Source: Blastocatellia bacterium AA13
GTDB taxonomy: Bacteria; Acidobacteriota; Blastocatellia; UBA7656
DNA: 64,000 nucleotides
Assembly (NCBI GenBank): GCA_003222245.1
Contig: QHVH01000032.1
Location: forward strand, 1 to 64,000
Reading direction: 5' to 3'
The position numbers were made by a program, and so were the translations under genes. Position 1 is the stretch's first letter. The number at the start of each line of letters is the position of its first letter. Positions 1-7,719 of the stretch are shown here, piece after piece. The notes beneath the pieces are model-generated. The model was given only the letters and a program-made list of their open reading frames with translations, was not told the origin of the DNA and made no database searches.

Positions 1-131
1 GTTGACCTGACGACATCGTCTGTCGTGAGCTTTGGAACCGGACGACGTTCATTTGATTGCTGGCCGAACGCGGAAAAGGCGCCGATCGACCCAAGCAGAA
101 AAATACAGAAGAGAATGCGGTAGTGGCGCAC
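1..131 (-). CDS. N-terminal fragment of an exported protein (runs off the window)
   Basis: Reading leftward from a GTG at 131 gives 43 codons open to the window edge. The start is supported by AAGGAG six bases upstream. The peptide begins with basic residues, then a hydrophobic stretch (ILFCIFLLGSIGAFSAF) ending in a plausible signal-peptidase site (FGQQ), followed by a polar segment with PKLTTDDVV. This is a typical Sec signal peptide, so the mature protein is periplasmic or secreted. Too little is present to name a family. Confidence 0.6.
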   Translation of the reverse strand, partial: MRHYRILFCIFLLGSIGAFSAFGQQSNERRPVPKLTTDDVVRS

Positions 132-341
132 GGATGGCTCCTTGATATTGGCTGAGAGTTTGATCCGTGAGGGCAGAGGTACTTCGCAAAGATTAAGCCG
201 CGCGCTTCCGGCAGGCAACAGTTATTTACGAACAGAGTGATTTTAGAACATGTAAATTTTCGGGCGCTTGTACATCAGTACCAGACTTCGAAGGTCACTT
301 TCACGGCGCGATTATTCAGTACTCGCGCGGCCGCCCAATCA

Positions 342-1133
342 TCAGAAAAGTCCTTTATATTGTCCGCCATCAATCTGGATGGCCGTGCCGGTCACATAAC
401 CCGCTCGTTCCGAACAGAGGAATGCAACGAGCGCGGCGAATTCCTCCGGTTGTCCCAACCGCTTCAGCGGCAGTGACGCGGCGTTTCGGGAAAGCACCGC
501 CTCTACTGAAATCCCCTCTTTGTCCGCCGAGGATGCGGCGAGCTGTCTCAAGCGCTCTGTCACATGGAATCCGGGACATACCGCATTCACGGTGATTCCA
601 AACGCTCCTATCTGCTGGGAAAGGGTCTTCAAATATCCGAGAGCGCCCGCGCGGGCGGTGTTTGAAAGTATGAGATACTCGACGGGTTGTTTGGCTGAAA
701 TCGAGGTCACGCCGACTATGCGTCCCCATCCTTTCTCTTTCATCAGCGGAATAGCTTCCTGGCAGAGAGTGATCGTGCTGATCAGATTGAGCTCGACCGC
801 CTTTCGATAATCGGCCGCCGTGAAGTCCGTATAGGAACCGGAGGGCGGACCTCCGGCATTGGTGACGAGTATATCGACCGAGCCGAACCGCTCTTTGGTT
901 TCAGCGATCAGACCGCGAATGTCTTCTTCGTTGGTAACGTCGCCGGGAATCGCAAGAACTTCTGCGTTCGTAGCTGATTTGATCTCAGCCGCCGCCCTTT
1001 GGAGCTGCTCGCTGTTGCGGGCATTTATTGTGACCTTCGCGCCCTCGGCGGCGAGTTCCATTGCCGTTGCTTTGCCTAGTCCGCTTGAGGCGGCCGCGAC
1101 AATCGCGACCTTTCCTTTCAACCCGAGATCCAT
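342..1133 (-). CDS. SDR family oxidoreductase lacking the YxxxK lysine
   Basis: This is a 263-residue Rossmann-fold short-chain dehydrogenase/reductase. The start at 1133 is chosen because GGAG lies seven bases upstream; a longer in-frame start exists at 1169 without such support. The nucleotide-binding loop reads VAAASSGLG (residues 12-20), with the usual TG of TGxxxGxG replaced by AA. NAGG is at 92-95 and serines 144/146 are in place. The catalytic tyrosine region reads Y153-L-I-L-S157, so serine stands where the conserved lysine of YxxxK should be. A similar LILSN motif occurs, from memory, in a subfamily annotated as 3-oxoacyl-ACP reductase, so this is probably a family trait and not decay. 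Substrate unknown. It is transcribed alone. Confidence 0.88.
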   Translation of the reverse strand: MDLGLKGKVAIVAAASSGLGKATAMELAAEGAKVTINARNSEQLQRAAAEIKSATNAEVLAIPGDVTNEEDIRGLIAETKERFGSVDILVTNAGGPPSGSYTDFTAADYRKAVELNLISTITLCQEAIPLMKEKGWGRIVGVTSISAKQPVEYLILSNTARAGALGYLKTLSQQIGAFGITVNAVCPGFHVTERLRQLAASSADKEGISVEAVLSRNAASLPLKRLGQPEEFAALVAFLCSERAGYVTGTAIQIDGGQYKGLF

Positions 1134-1272
1134 AGCTTTCCTCCAATGATAATTTGGATCACTCAGCATACCGGAAGAATGGATGGTTGTTTAGCTCGAT
1201 GCTTTTCATTCCCAATTTTTCGTAGACAATTCCAGAATCTTGGAGAACCCGCCTCGTGTCATTTGCTGTCGA

Positions 1273-1301
1273 TTCAAAGTAAGAGCTTGTTCAACTATAA
1301 C
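1273..1301 (+). promoter_or_regulatory. Candidate sigma70-type promoter of an orphan transcript
   Basis: TTCAAA (1273-1278) is followed after exactly 17 bases by TATAAC (1296-1301), a 5/6 match to the -10 consensus. Transcription would begin near 1308 and run toward the terminator at 1391-1430. The -35 match is only moderate. Confidence 0.35.
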
Positions 1302-1307
1302 TTGCCC

Positions 1308-1434
1308 TCGCGACATATCTTCGGTATCGATCTTGCAATGCTGCTAAGCGCACATCCTTAGAATCTCTACCATTCTGTTCTGAACTTGGAGAGGTCGCTA
1401 CCCGGGCACGGTAGCGACCTCAATTTTATTTTAA
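1308..1434 (+). ncRNA. Candidate small RNA of about 125 nt
   Basis: A promoter-like pair at 1273-1301 and a perfect 12-bp terminator hairpin at 1391-1421 bracket about 125 bases with no credible coding frame. The only short frame, ATG at 1338, has seven codons. No gene on the plus strand precedes the terminator, since the SDR gene is on the other strand, so the terminator needs another client. I do not recognise the RNA, and the call is inference from flanking signals only. Confidence 0.3.
1391..1431 (+). terminator. Rho-independent terminator, perfect 12-bp stem
   Basis: GAGGTCGCTACC (1391-1402) and GGTAGCGACCTC (1410-1421) are exact complements around a 7-nt loop. AATTTTATTTT follows on the plus strand. 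The other strand has no T tract, so it acts on plus-strand transcripts. Confidence 0.75.
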
Positions 1435-1465
1435 CAATGAGATCCACGAGCGAGCGGCCCAGCGT

Positions 1466-1567
1466 GCAACTCCTGGGAGTTCGCTGAGGCGCCGCGCGAC
1501 GCCTTTTTCTAACGCACAGCTCTTTCTAAAACAGAGCGCGCAAGATGCGTGCTCTCCCAGGAGTTGC
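1466..1567. repeat. Nested inverted repeats (alternative hairpins)
   Basis: GCAACTCCTGGGAG (1466-1479) is perfectly complementary to CTCCCAGGAGTTGC (1554-1567). Between the arms lie a small GC hairpin AGGCG/CGCCT followed by TTTTT (about 1487-1506) and a 10-bp hairpin 1533-1542/1546-1555 with one G-U pair. The last hairpin overlaps the outer arm by two bases, so the two folds compete. Purpose unknown. Confidence 0.5.
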
Positions 1568-1586
1568 TCTCAGGAATCCTTCAGGT

Positions 1587-1621
1587 GGAATTGAAATCAC
1601 TCATGTTGGAATTAGAATCAC
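1587..1621. repeat. Direct repeat pair 21 bp apart upstream of the TPR gene
   Basis: GGAATTGAAATCAC (1587-1600) and GGAATTAGAATCAC (1608-1621) match at 12 of 14 positions and are 21 bp apart, two helical turns. They sit about 150 bp upstream of the start at 1774, where a dimeric regulator could bind on one face of the helix. Confidence 0.35.
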
Positions 1622-1773
1622 GTGTTCCATTGATCATTCGATTGGTGTAGAATTTCGCCCACACAAGAAAAATATTTCCAGCGAATGTCGTCTTCCACGG
1701 GTTGTAATTGTGTAAGGCCAAAAGGACCCGACCAGTGCAGTCTGGGCCTTGAGAATTGACGGAGGAGATGGAC

Positions 1774-2790
1774 ATGAACCTTAGATGCTTTCAGCTTTGC
1801 TTGCTTGTGGCGCTCATTCCAGCTTTTACATCGATAGCAATTGGGCAGGAAGATTCGATGCCGCCGCCGCAACCGGTTGCGGGAACCGGCAGCGGTACCG
1901 GCGTCATTTCGGGACGCGTTGTACTGCCGTCCGGGCATCCTGTCAACGGGCGCGTGCGAATTACGCTCAGCACGATCGATAACCCCGGCATGGTTTCTTA
2001 CACCGACAACAACGGCGGCTTTGGTTTTAGAAATCTGAGAGAAGGCAGCTACACGCTCGAGGTATGGGGCGACTACAAAATCTACGAGCCGGTGGTGGAA
2101 ACAGTGCGGCTGATTCGCGGCATGCAGATGAGTCTTACGATAAACCTCCGAGAGAAGACTAGCCGAGATAGGCCTGCCGGCGAGGTGGTCTCAACTACCG
2201 AGCTCGATCAACAGGTACCTGGTCCTGCCAGGAAAGAATTTGAAAAAGCCACTAACCTCGCCGGCAGCGGAAGCTCCGCCGAGGCCATCGATCACTACAA
2301 CCGCGCCATTGCGCTATATCCGAGTTATCTTATGGCGCATAACGATCTCGGGGTTCAGTACCTGAAACTCAAACAGTGGACGGAAGCGTCAGACCAGTTC
2401 GAGGCAGCGCTCGAGATTGACTCAAAGGTCTTTAATCCCAGGCTCAATCTGGCGATCGTGCGTGTCGAACAAAAGAGATTCCTGGAAGCCATCGACAATC
2501 TCACGCAAGCTTTAGCCATTGATAGCTCGAGGCCGTCCGCGCATCTCTATTTTGGCATTGCCTCACTGGAAATAGACGAGCTGCCTACGGCGGAGCGCGA
2601 ACTTTCCAAAGCGATTACGCTTGGAGATGTCGACTATGCGATCGCGCATTTCTATCTCGGCCGTTTACGGATGAAGCAGGGCAACCGTGAGGCAGCCGTA
2701 GCTGAGCTAAAGACCTATATTCAAGCGGCGCCCGAAGGTGAGAAGGCCGTCCAGGCTCGAATGCTGCTTGAAAAACTGAAGCAGCACTGA
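1774..2790 (+). CDS. Exported TPR protein with an N-terminal carboxypeptidase-regulatory-like domain
   Basis: The protein has 338 residues and starts at the ATG at 1774, which has GGAGGAG six bases upstream; the nearer ATG at 1768 abuts that site and is less likely. A Sec signal peptide (about residues 1-24) is followed by a short Pro-rich linker and a beta-sandwich of the CarboxypepD_reg type (about 45-115: SGRVVLPSGHPV, NLREGSYTLEVWG). Four or five tetratricopeptide repeats follow (about 155-335: AIDHYNRAIALYPSY, AIDNLTQALAIDSSRP). Such proteins are common in Acidobacteriota and are probably periplasmic scaffolds; no enzymatic motif is seen. Convergent with the S9 peptidase gene. Confidence 0.9.
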   Translation: MNLRCFQLCLLVALIPAFTSIAIGQEDSMPPPQPVAGTGSGTGVISGRVVLPSGHPVNGRVRITLSTIDNPGMVSYTDNNGGFGFRNLREGSYTLEVWGDYKIYEPVVETVRLIRGMQMSLTINLREKTSRDRPAGEVVSTTELDQQVPGPARKEFEKATNLAGSGSSAEAIDHYNRAIALYPSYLMAHNDLGVQYLKLKQWTEASDQFEAALEIDSKVFNPRLNLAIVRVEQKRFLEAIDNLTQALAIDSSRPSAHLYFGIASLEIDELPTAERELSKAITLGDVDYAIAHFYLGRLRMKQGNREAAVAELKTYIQAAPEGEKAVQARMLLEKLKQH

Positions 2791-2831
2791 CGGTTTCTCA
2801 AATCGAGTTAGATAGGGCTGACCGAGTTAAA

Positions 2832-4922
2832 TCAGGGCTGCGCCTTGGCCTTTAAGTGAGAATCGAACCAGCCCAGAACCGTGTTGTACCATAGCTCGGA
2901 GTTTTGCGGCTTCAGCACCCAGTGACCTTCATCCGGAAAGTAGAGAAGCTTCGATTCGACGCCTTGCCGCTGGAGCGTTGTAAAGAGCTGCAGCCCCTCT
3001 CCGACGGGCACTCGATAGTCCAGTTCTCCGTGCACAACCAGCATAGGCGTCTTGAAGTTCTTTGCGTGCATATGCGGCGACCAGAGCCGATACATCTCGG
3101 GGTTGGTCCAGGGCGTTCCCTTGAACTCCCACTCGGGAAACCATAGCTCTTCGGTTGCTCCATACATAGACGTCAGATTATAGATGCCCGCGTGCGAGAC
3201 AAGCGCTTTGAACTGAAATCGCGGGTCTTCGTTGTGACCCTCGATCCAGTCGATCATATACCCGCCGTAGCTCCCGCCTGCCGCACCCATTCGGTCTCGA
3301 TCAATAAACGGCAGAGCCGCCAGATAAGCCACGCCGTTCGTTATATCGGTAAACACCTTTCCGGCCCAGTCTCCCGATATTTCATCCACGAATTTTTGCC
3401 CGTAGCCGGTCGATCCCCGAGGGTTCGGAGTAAACACAATATAGCCCGCCGCGGCGAACACTTCAGGATTCCAGCGATAACTCCATGCGTCCTCCCACGC
3501 CCCCTGTGGGCCGCCGTGAATCAACACTATCAACGGCCACTTCTTGGAGGGCGTGAAGTTAGGCGGCTTTACCAGAAAACCATGCACCTTTGCTCCAGCG
3601 GCTCCATCCCAGTTCACGTCCTCGGCCGGCTTTAAACCAAAATCGCCGAGATAAGCATCGTTTGTTCGGGTGAGCTGTTTCACTCCGGTTCCATCGGAGT
3701 TCGCGCGATAAATCTCGCTGGGCCTGGTCATGCTCTGGCGGCTAAAGACAAGCGTCTTTCCGTCTGAAGAGACGCTTACGTCGTCGTTGAATGACTCATT
3801 GATCAGCTTCTTATAAGTTCCGTGCGCTATTAAGACCTCGTAAATCGGCTGTCGGCCGCGATCCGAGGCCACAAAGTAAATCCTCTGACCGTCTCGCGAG
3901 AATGCGAAGCTTTCGATGCTTGAATCAAGCTGGTTCGCAAGCGGATGGGTTTGCCCTGTCCGGCGATGATAGAGCATCAGCCGCCATCGGTCGGATTCGA
4001 ACCCAGGCTTGGATTGAGCTCTATAGGCAATGTACTGACCATCGGGTGAGTACTGCGGAGAAAGATCATTGGCCGGATTGTCCCCGGTTATCCTTCGGAC
4101 TTCGCCGCCGTTGACCGGAGCCACAAAGATATCGCCGTTCGTCGAGAGGGCTTCAACGCGGTCGGTATTTCTTGCGAATGCCAGCTCTTTTGAATCAGGC
4201 GAAAAAGCGTAATCGTCAGGTCCTCCCAGGCTGAACGGCGGTGCATCATAATCACCGGGAGTCACATCGCGCGAGGGGCCGCCCTGGCTGGCCGCAATGA
4301 ACACGTGAGATCGCTTTCCATCTTTCCACGATTTCCAGTGGCGGAACAGCAGCCGGTTGACTAGCTTAGCTTTGACCTTGCTCTCCGCTGCCTGTTTCTC
4401 TCGCCTGTTATTGCACTCGTCGTTAGGGCACTCAGGATAAACATCCGACGTGAAGGCCAGCCATTTCCCGTCCGGCGACCAGACCGGCCCGGCGGCTCCT
4501 GTAGAAATTGAGGTGACCATTCTCATCTGGCCGCTTGCCGCATCAATGATCCAAATCTGAGGTTCGCCGTCTCGCGCCGAAATAAAGGCGATCTTCTTGC
4601 CATCCGGCGACCATCGCGGAGAACTGGAGGATGCGCCTCTGGTCAACTGGCGCGGCTCGCCGCCCTCGGCGGAAATGACGTAGATCTGTGAGTCGCGCTT
4701 ATTGGCGTCTTTGTCCGTATCGGCAATTGAATAGGCGATTGTGCGACCGTCCGGTGAAAGCTGCGGTTCTGCTACCCGGCGTATTTTTAGCAGGTCATCG
4801 ATCGTAAAAGGTCTGGCTGGCGGCTGCGGCTGAGAGAAGCGCTTTTGTTGTGCGAAACCAGATGATGAAATGGCAAAGACAACCAGGGACCATAACAACC
4901 GCTGACATAGGAATCGCGTCAT
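2832..4922 (-). CDS. Secreted S9 family peptidase (prolyl oligopeptidase / acylaminoacyl-peptidase type)
   Basis: This is a 696-residue serine peptidase. The ATG at 4922 has GGAGG five bases upstream and is preferred over the GTG at 4928. A signal peptide ends near SSSGFAQQ. Residues about 40-420 form a WD40-like propeller with repeated LSPDGRTIAY, WSPDGKKIAF and YSPDGQYIAY blades. The alpha/beta-hydrolase domain follows, with GGSYGGYM (Ser near 551), the Asp in HGELDYRVP (near 634) and the His in DEGHWV (near 665) as catalytic triad. A Cys pair (ECPNDEC) sits in the propeller. It probably trims short peptides in the periplasm. The exact specificity (DPP4-, DPP5- or AAP-like) cannot be read from the sequence. 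Confidence 0.93.
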   Translation of the reverse strand: MTRFLCQRLLWSLVVFAISSSGFAQQKRFSQPQPPARPFTIDDLLKIRRVAEPQLSPDGRTIAYSIADTDKDANKRDSQIYVISAEGGEPRQLTRGASSSSPRWSPDGKKIAFISARDGEPQIWIIDAASGQMRMVTSISTGAAGPVWSPDGKWLAFTSDVYPECPNDECNNRREKQAAESKVKAKLVNRLLFRHWKSWKDGKRSHVFIAASQGGPSRDVTPGDYDAPPFSLGGPDDYAFSPDSKELAFARNTDRVEALSTNGDIFVAPVNGGEVRRITGDNPANDLSPQYSPDGQYIAYRAQSKPGFESDRWRLMLYHRRTGQTHPLANQLDSSIESFAFSRDGQRIYFVASDRGRQPIYEVLIAHGTYKKLINESFNDDVSVSSDGKTLVFSRQSMTRPSEIYRANSDGTGVKQLTRTNDAYLGDFGLKPAEDVNWDGAAGAKVHGFLVKPPNFTPSKKWPLIVLIHGGPQGAWEDAWSYRWNPEVFAAAGYIVFTPNPRGSTGYGQKFVDEISGDWAGKVFTDITNGVAYLAALPFIDRDRMGAAGGSYGGYMIDWIEGHNEDPRFQFKALVSHAGIYNLTSMYGATEELWFPEWEFKGTPWTNPEMYRLWSPHMHAKNFKTPMLVVHGELDYRVPVGEGLQLFTTLQRQGVESKLLYFPDEGHWVLKPQNSELWYNTVLGWFDSHLKAKAQP

Positions 4923-5050
4923 CAACACCTCCGCACCGACAGTCTTACAGAGTCAAGCAGGCGATACGAACTGCATGGAAATTTCCAGTTAAAAGGAAGC
5001 CGAAAGGCTACCAGCCGCTTTATCACTGAGTCAACGAAGCCCCGCTGATT

Positions 5051-5068
5051 ATTTGCTGAATCGCAAAT
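5051..5068. promoter_or_regulatory. Palindrome ATTTGC-N6-GCAAAT in the S9 upstream region
   Basis: ATTTGC (5051-5056) and GCAAAT (5063-5068) form a perfect inverted repeat about 130 bp upstream of the S9 peptidase start and just past the end of the gene at 5130. No T tract follows on either strand, so an operator is more likely than a terminator. Weak evidence. Confidence 0.25.
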
Positions 5069-5129
5069 CAGTCGTAGGCTTAGAGTCTCTTCGCAGGGCG
5101 CGAGTTTGCTTCTACCGAGAAATAAGCAT

Positions 5130-6224
5130 TCAGCGAGATGTGCGTCGTTCGGTTCCGATTGCCAGCCGGGTTGTAATGTCTGAGAACTCCTGCCGGTGAA
5201 CCGTAGTCCGATTCCGCCCGCGCTTGTGTTTGACCTGAAACGTTACCACCGTTCTTCCGTCGATTTTCAGGCCGAATTCGGAGGCGATTGGATGTCCTTT
5301 TCTCGCTCGCGACGGCAGCAATGTGAGCCTTTCAGGGGCTAGCGATTCGACGTCGATTTCATCCAGGAGCGATTCCCACTCTACAGCTCCCGTCGAGCGA
5401 CTAAAAATTATTACCCTGCTGTGATCTTTACCGCCCTTGAATAACCGTAGTTGATTAAAAAGAAACTTCACCGCGCTCACGTCGGTAATTTTGGCGTGCT
5501 GGAAATCCGCGGCGTCGTTCGGCGTCAGACCAAGCTTGCGTTTTATGATTTCCGCCGCCAGTCGAGCGACATTCAGATAATCGGCTTTCAGCTCGTGCAT
5601 GGTTGAAAACCCAAGAGCGCCGATCATCTCGTTCAATTCGGAATCTGAAACTCGGAAGAAACGTTTTGCCCACTTTTCACCTATGTCGGGAGTCTGACCC
5701 TCCGCGATTGCTACTTTGTGCGATTTATCCGTCTTTACCGATACTGGAACGGTTGAGCCGCTTTCCATCTCCAACACGAGGTCGGCGGCGTGAGCGTCCG
5801 CGTATTCGCGCGGCGTATGCTTCACACGCGAAAGACGAGCGGGTCTGGTTGCGGCTAATAATTCTCGCGCCCCTTCCTTCACGGCAAGCTCAATGTTTGC
5901 GATTTCATGAAAAAGGATTAAACGGCGCGAGTCATCCGAAGGCAGCCGGTTCAAGGCGTCGGACATTTTCTCGCGGCTGCGCGCGGAATTGAACAGCGGC
6001 TGAACAATTTCAGCCTGAGTTATCAGTTCATTGGCTAGCATGACTTCCGCGAAGGTTCCGAGTCCATCATGAAAAATGCCTTCGATGACATCAAAGTCGG
6101 TCTTGGAGATTCGCGCCGACTGCGGCGATGCAACAGTGTTCCGGATCGATCTGATTCCGTAGTTAGCGGGCGCGGCGATTCCAACAAGCAGGATAAGGAT
6201 ATGGCTCGCGAGTATTCGTCTCAT
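5130..6224 (-). CDS. Unrecognised protein with PD-(D/E)XK nuclease-like features, divergent from lexA2
   Basis: The 364-residue product starts at ATG 6224 with a weak AGGG eight bases upstream. The first 20 residues are hydrophobic (ILASHILILLVGIAA), which may be a signal or a wrongly included leader; internal starts exist. The middle holds HAADLVLEMESG followed by VPVSVKTDKS, an Asp-strand-(x)xK arrangement reminiscent of PD-(D/E)XK nucleases and of restriction-enzyme-like proteins. The end has VTFQVKHKRGR and DITTRL. I do not recognise a named family. It is transcribed away from lexA2 across a 180-bp shared region, so it may belong to the damage response, but that is inference. No methyltransferase gene accompanies it. 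Confidence 0.8.
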   Translation of the reverse strand: MRRILASHILILLVGIAAPANYGIRSIRNTVASPQSARISKTDFDVIEGIFHDGLGTFAEVMLANELITQAEIVQPLFNSARSREKMSDALNRLPSDDSRRLILFHEIANIELAVKEGARELLAATRPARLSRVKHTPREYADAHAADLVLEMESGSTVPVSVKTDKSHKVAIAEGQTPDIGEKWAKRFFRVSDSELNEMIGALGFSTMHELKADYLNVARLAAEIIKRKLGLTPNDAADFQHAKITDVSAVKFLFNQLRLFKGGKDHSRVIIFSRSTGAVEWESLLDEIDVESLAPERLTLLPSRARKGHPIASEFGLKIDGRTVVTFQVKHKRGRNRTTVHRQEFSDITTRLAIGTERRTSR

Positions 6225-6367
6225 ATTGATGGCCCTGGCCCAAATCTCCGTAGCACGCGGGCGATGCCGGAGCAGCAATATCCGCTGATCCGTCAGAGCG
6301 ACAGGCGCGAAGTATAGCAGCCCATGGCGACGCCGATATGGCATTTTCCTGTTCGTATGGCATCCCC

Positions 6368-6396
6368 TTGACGGAAGGCATACAGCGGCATACAGT
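6368..6396 (+). promoter_or_regulatory. lexA2 promoter, probably yielding a nearly leaderless mRNA
   Basis: TTGACG (6368-6373), a 17-bp spacer and TACAGT (6391-6396) form a good sigma70-type promoter. The expected transcription start, about seven bases past the -10, is within a few bases of the ATG at 6406. There is no ribosome-binding site before the ATG, which fits a leaderless message. Confidence 0.55.
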
Positions 6397-6404
6397 AAGT
6401 ATGC
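6378..6404. promoter_or_regulatory. Candidate LexA2 operator: GCATAC-N5-GTATGC plus an upstream half-site
   Basis: A perfect 17-bp palindrome (GCATAC at 6388-6393, GTATGC at 6399-6404) lies over the -10 element and the start region of lexA2. An additional GCATAC half-site is at 6378-6383. A second pair of direct repeats, TATGGCAT at 6337-6344 and 6356-6363, lies further upstream. Autoregulation by LexA is established for the family; this particular motif is inferred. Confidence 0.5.
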
Positions 6405-6405
6405 A

Positions 6406-7029
6406 ATGCGGAAAGAGCAGTTGACTCAGAGAGAAAGTGAAGCACTGCGGCATATAAGAACCGCTATTATTCACGCCGGCAAACCGCCTTCGATTCGAGA
6501 TATTCAGACTGCTCTTGGATACAGCTCCCCCCGCTCCGCTGCCGTCATTATAAATAGTCTGATAGAGAAAGGGTTCGTCGACCGGCGCGAAAACGGCGGC
6601 TTGCGAATTATCAAGGACCTTCCCGAACGCGAGCATCACGGGCGCACCGTCGATATTCCGCTTGTCGGAAGCGCGCCGTGCGGCTTGCCGGTATTAGCTC
6701 AAGAAAATATTGAAGCGGTGATTCCGGTGTCAAAGAGCATAGCCCGGCCGGGTCACCGCTATTTTTTGCTCAAGGCCAGGGGAACATCTATGGACAAGGC
6801 GGGCATAAAAGACGGCGACCTCGTGCTTGTCCGCCAACAATCCACGGCTACAAACGGCGATATCGTCGTGGCGCTGATCGACGACCACGCGGTCATCAAA
6901 GAGTTTCATCGATTCCCGACTACGGTCGTTCTTAAGCCAAAATCCAGCTCCAAGGAGCACCAGCCGATAATTCTGCACGGTGATTTCCAGGTTCAAGGGA
7001 TAGTAGTAGCAACCATACCTAAATTTTAG
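6406..7029 (+). CDS. lexA2: LexA-family SOS repressor of the imuA-imuB-dnaE2 cassette
   Basis: The 207-residue protein has the LexA plan. An N-terminal winged helix-turn-helix (about residues 8-68, PSIRDIQTALGYSSP) is followed by an S24 self-cleaving domain. The cleavage site reads SAPCG, so autoproteolysis would cut Cys92-Gly93 instead of the usual Ala-Gly. The Ser-Lys dyad is Ser128 (RGTSMDKAG) and Lys165 (AVIKEF), with normal spacing. On RecA-ssDNA activation it should cleave and release its targets. It heads a tight operon with imuA (10 bp downstream), imuB and dnaE2. A palindrome over its -10 element suggests autorepression. Whether it is the cell's main LexA or a second copy cannot be decided from this window. 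Confidence 0.92.
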   Translation: MRKEQLTQRESEALRHIRTAIIHAGKPPSIRDIQTALGYSSPRSAAVIINSLIEKGFVDRRENGGLRIIKDLPEREHHGRTVDIPLVGSAPCGLPVLAQENIEAVIPVSKSIARPGHRYFLLKARGTSMDKAGIKDGDLVLVRQQSTATNGDIVVALIDDHAVIKEFHRFPTTVVLKPKSSSKEHQPIILHGDFQVQGIVVATIPKF

Positions 7030-7039
7030 TGAGGTCGAT

Positions 7040-7711
7040 ATGAGCTCCGGAGCCGCTGCCGTGTTGAACGGCAGTACGCACTTTCTTTCAACGAAAACGG
7101 AAACTAACGAGTTGAATCGTCTGCTCCGCGCCCTTCCCACGGGAGCAATCACGCTCGTTAGCGGCTATGCATCCTGCGGTAAAACCGCGCTGATGCTTGC
7201 GGCTCTTGCTAAAGCTTCCCGCGAAGCACCCGTTGCCCTCGTGGATACTAACGAAAGACTGGATATTCATTCGGCCGTCGAAGCCGGTGTCGATCTCGAT
7301 AAATTGTTATGGGTCCGCTGCTCAGGAGCCGTCGAGCATGCGATGAAAGCCGCCGAGCTGCTGCTGCGGTGCGGCAGTTTCGGGATGGTCGTGTTTGATA
7401 TCGCGGATCTCTCACCTCGTCAACTCGGAGGTATACCGTCCGCCTGCTGGATGCGCCTGCGTCGAGCCGTGGAAAAGAACAGAACTATCTTCCTCGTGCT
7501 CGAGCAAATTTCCAGCACAGGCTCGTTTTCAACCGCTGTGTTAAAGCTCAACAATCAAGGCCTGCGATGGGCGGAAAAGAACCGAGATTTGTATACAGAA
7601 CCCCGAGAATCAAGCCTATTTCAAGGGCTGACCTTCTCCATAGAACATAGGAAACCGCGAATTTTCTCTAACGATTTTCGTTTTAACGCTATCGTCGACA
7701 AATTTAGTTGA
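7040..7711 (+). CDS. imuA: ImuA-like RecA/SulA-related mutagenesis protein
   Basis: The 223-residue protein carries a Walker A motif GYASCGKTAL near residues 42-51 and a hydrophobic Walker-B-like strand GMVVFDIAD, the layout of a short RecA-fold NTPase. Position between lexA2 and the imuB homologue identifies it as ImuA, which is thought to help assemble the ImuB-DnaE2 translesion complex. GAGG precedes the ATG at a short distance. It is truncated relative to RecA and has no obvious DNA-binding loops. Expression should follow lexA2 as part of one transcript. Confidence 0.85.
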   Translation: MSSGAAAVLNGSTHFLSTKTETNELNRLLRALPTGAITLVSGYASCGKTALMLAALAKASREAPVALVDTNERLDIHSAVEAGVDLDKLLWVRCSGAVEHAMKAAELLLRCGSFGMVVFDIADLSPRQLGGIPSACWMRLRRAVEKNRTIFLVLEQISSTGSFSTAVLKLNNQGLRWAEKNRDLYTEPRESSLFQGLTFSIEHRKPRIFSNDFRFNAIVDKFS

Positions 7712-7719
7712 GTCTGTTT

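Larger units (their letters stand above)
1134..1773. other. 640-bp intergenic region with several structured elements
   Basis: No convincing protein gene lies between the SDR gene and the TPR gene. The stretch holds a candidate promoter (1273-1301), a strong orphan terminator (1391-1430), nested inverted repeats (1466-1567) and a pair of direct repeats (1587-1621), each listed separately. Small open frames here lack ribosome-binding sites and look random. Confidence 0.6.

Noticed and set aside
237-476. 79-codon frame overlapping the end of the SDR gene
   Set aside because: It is antisense to a clear gene and lacks a ribosome-binding site.
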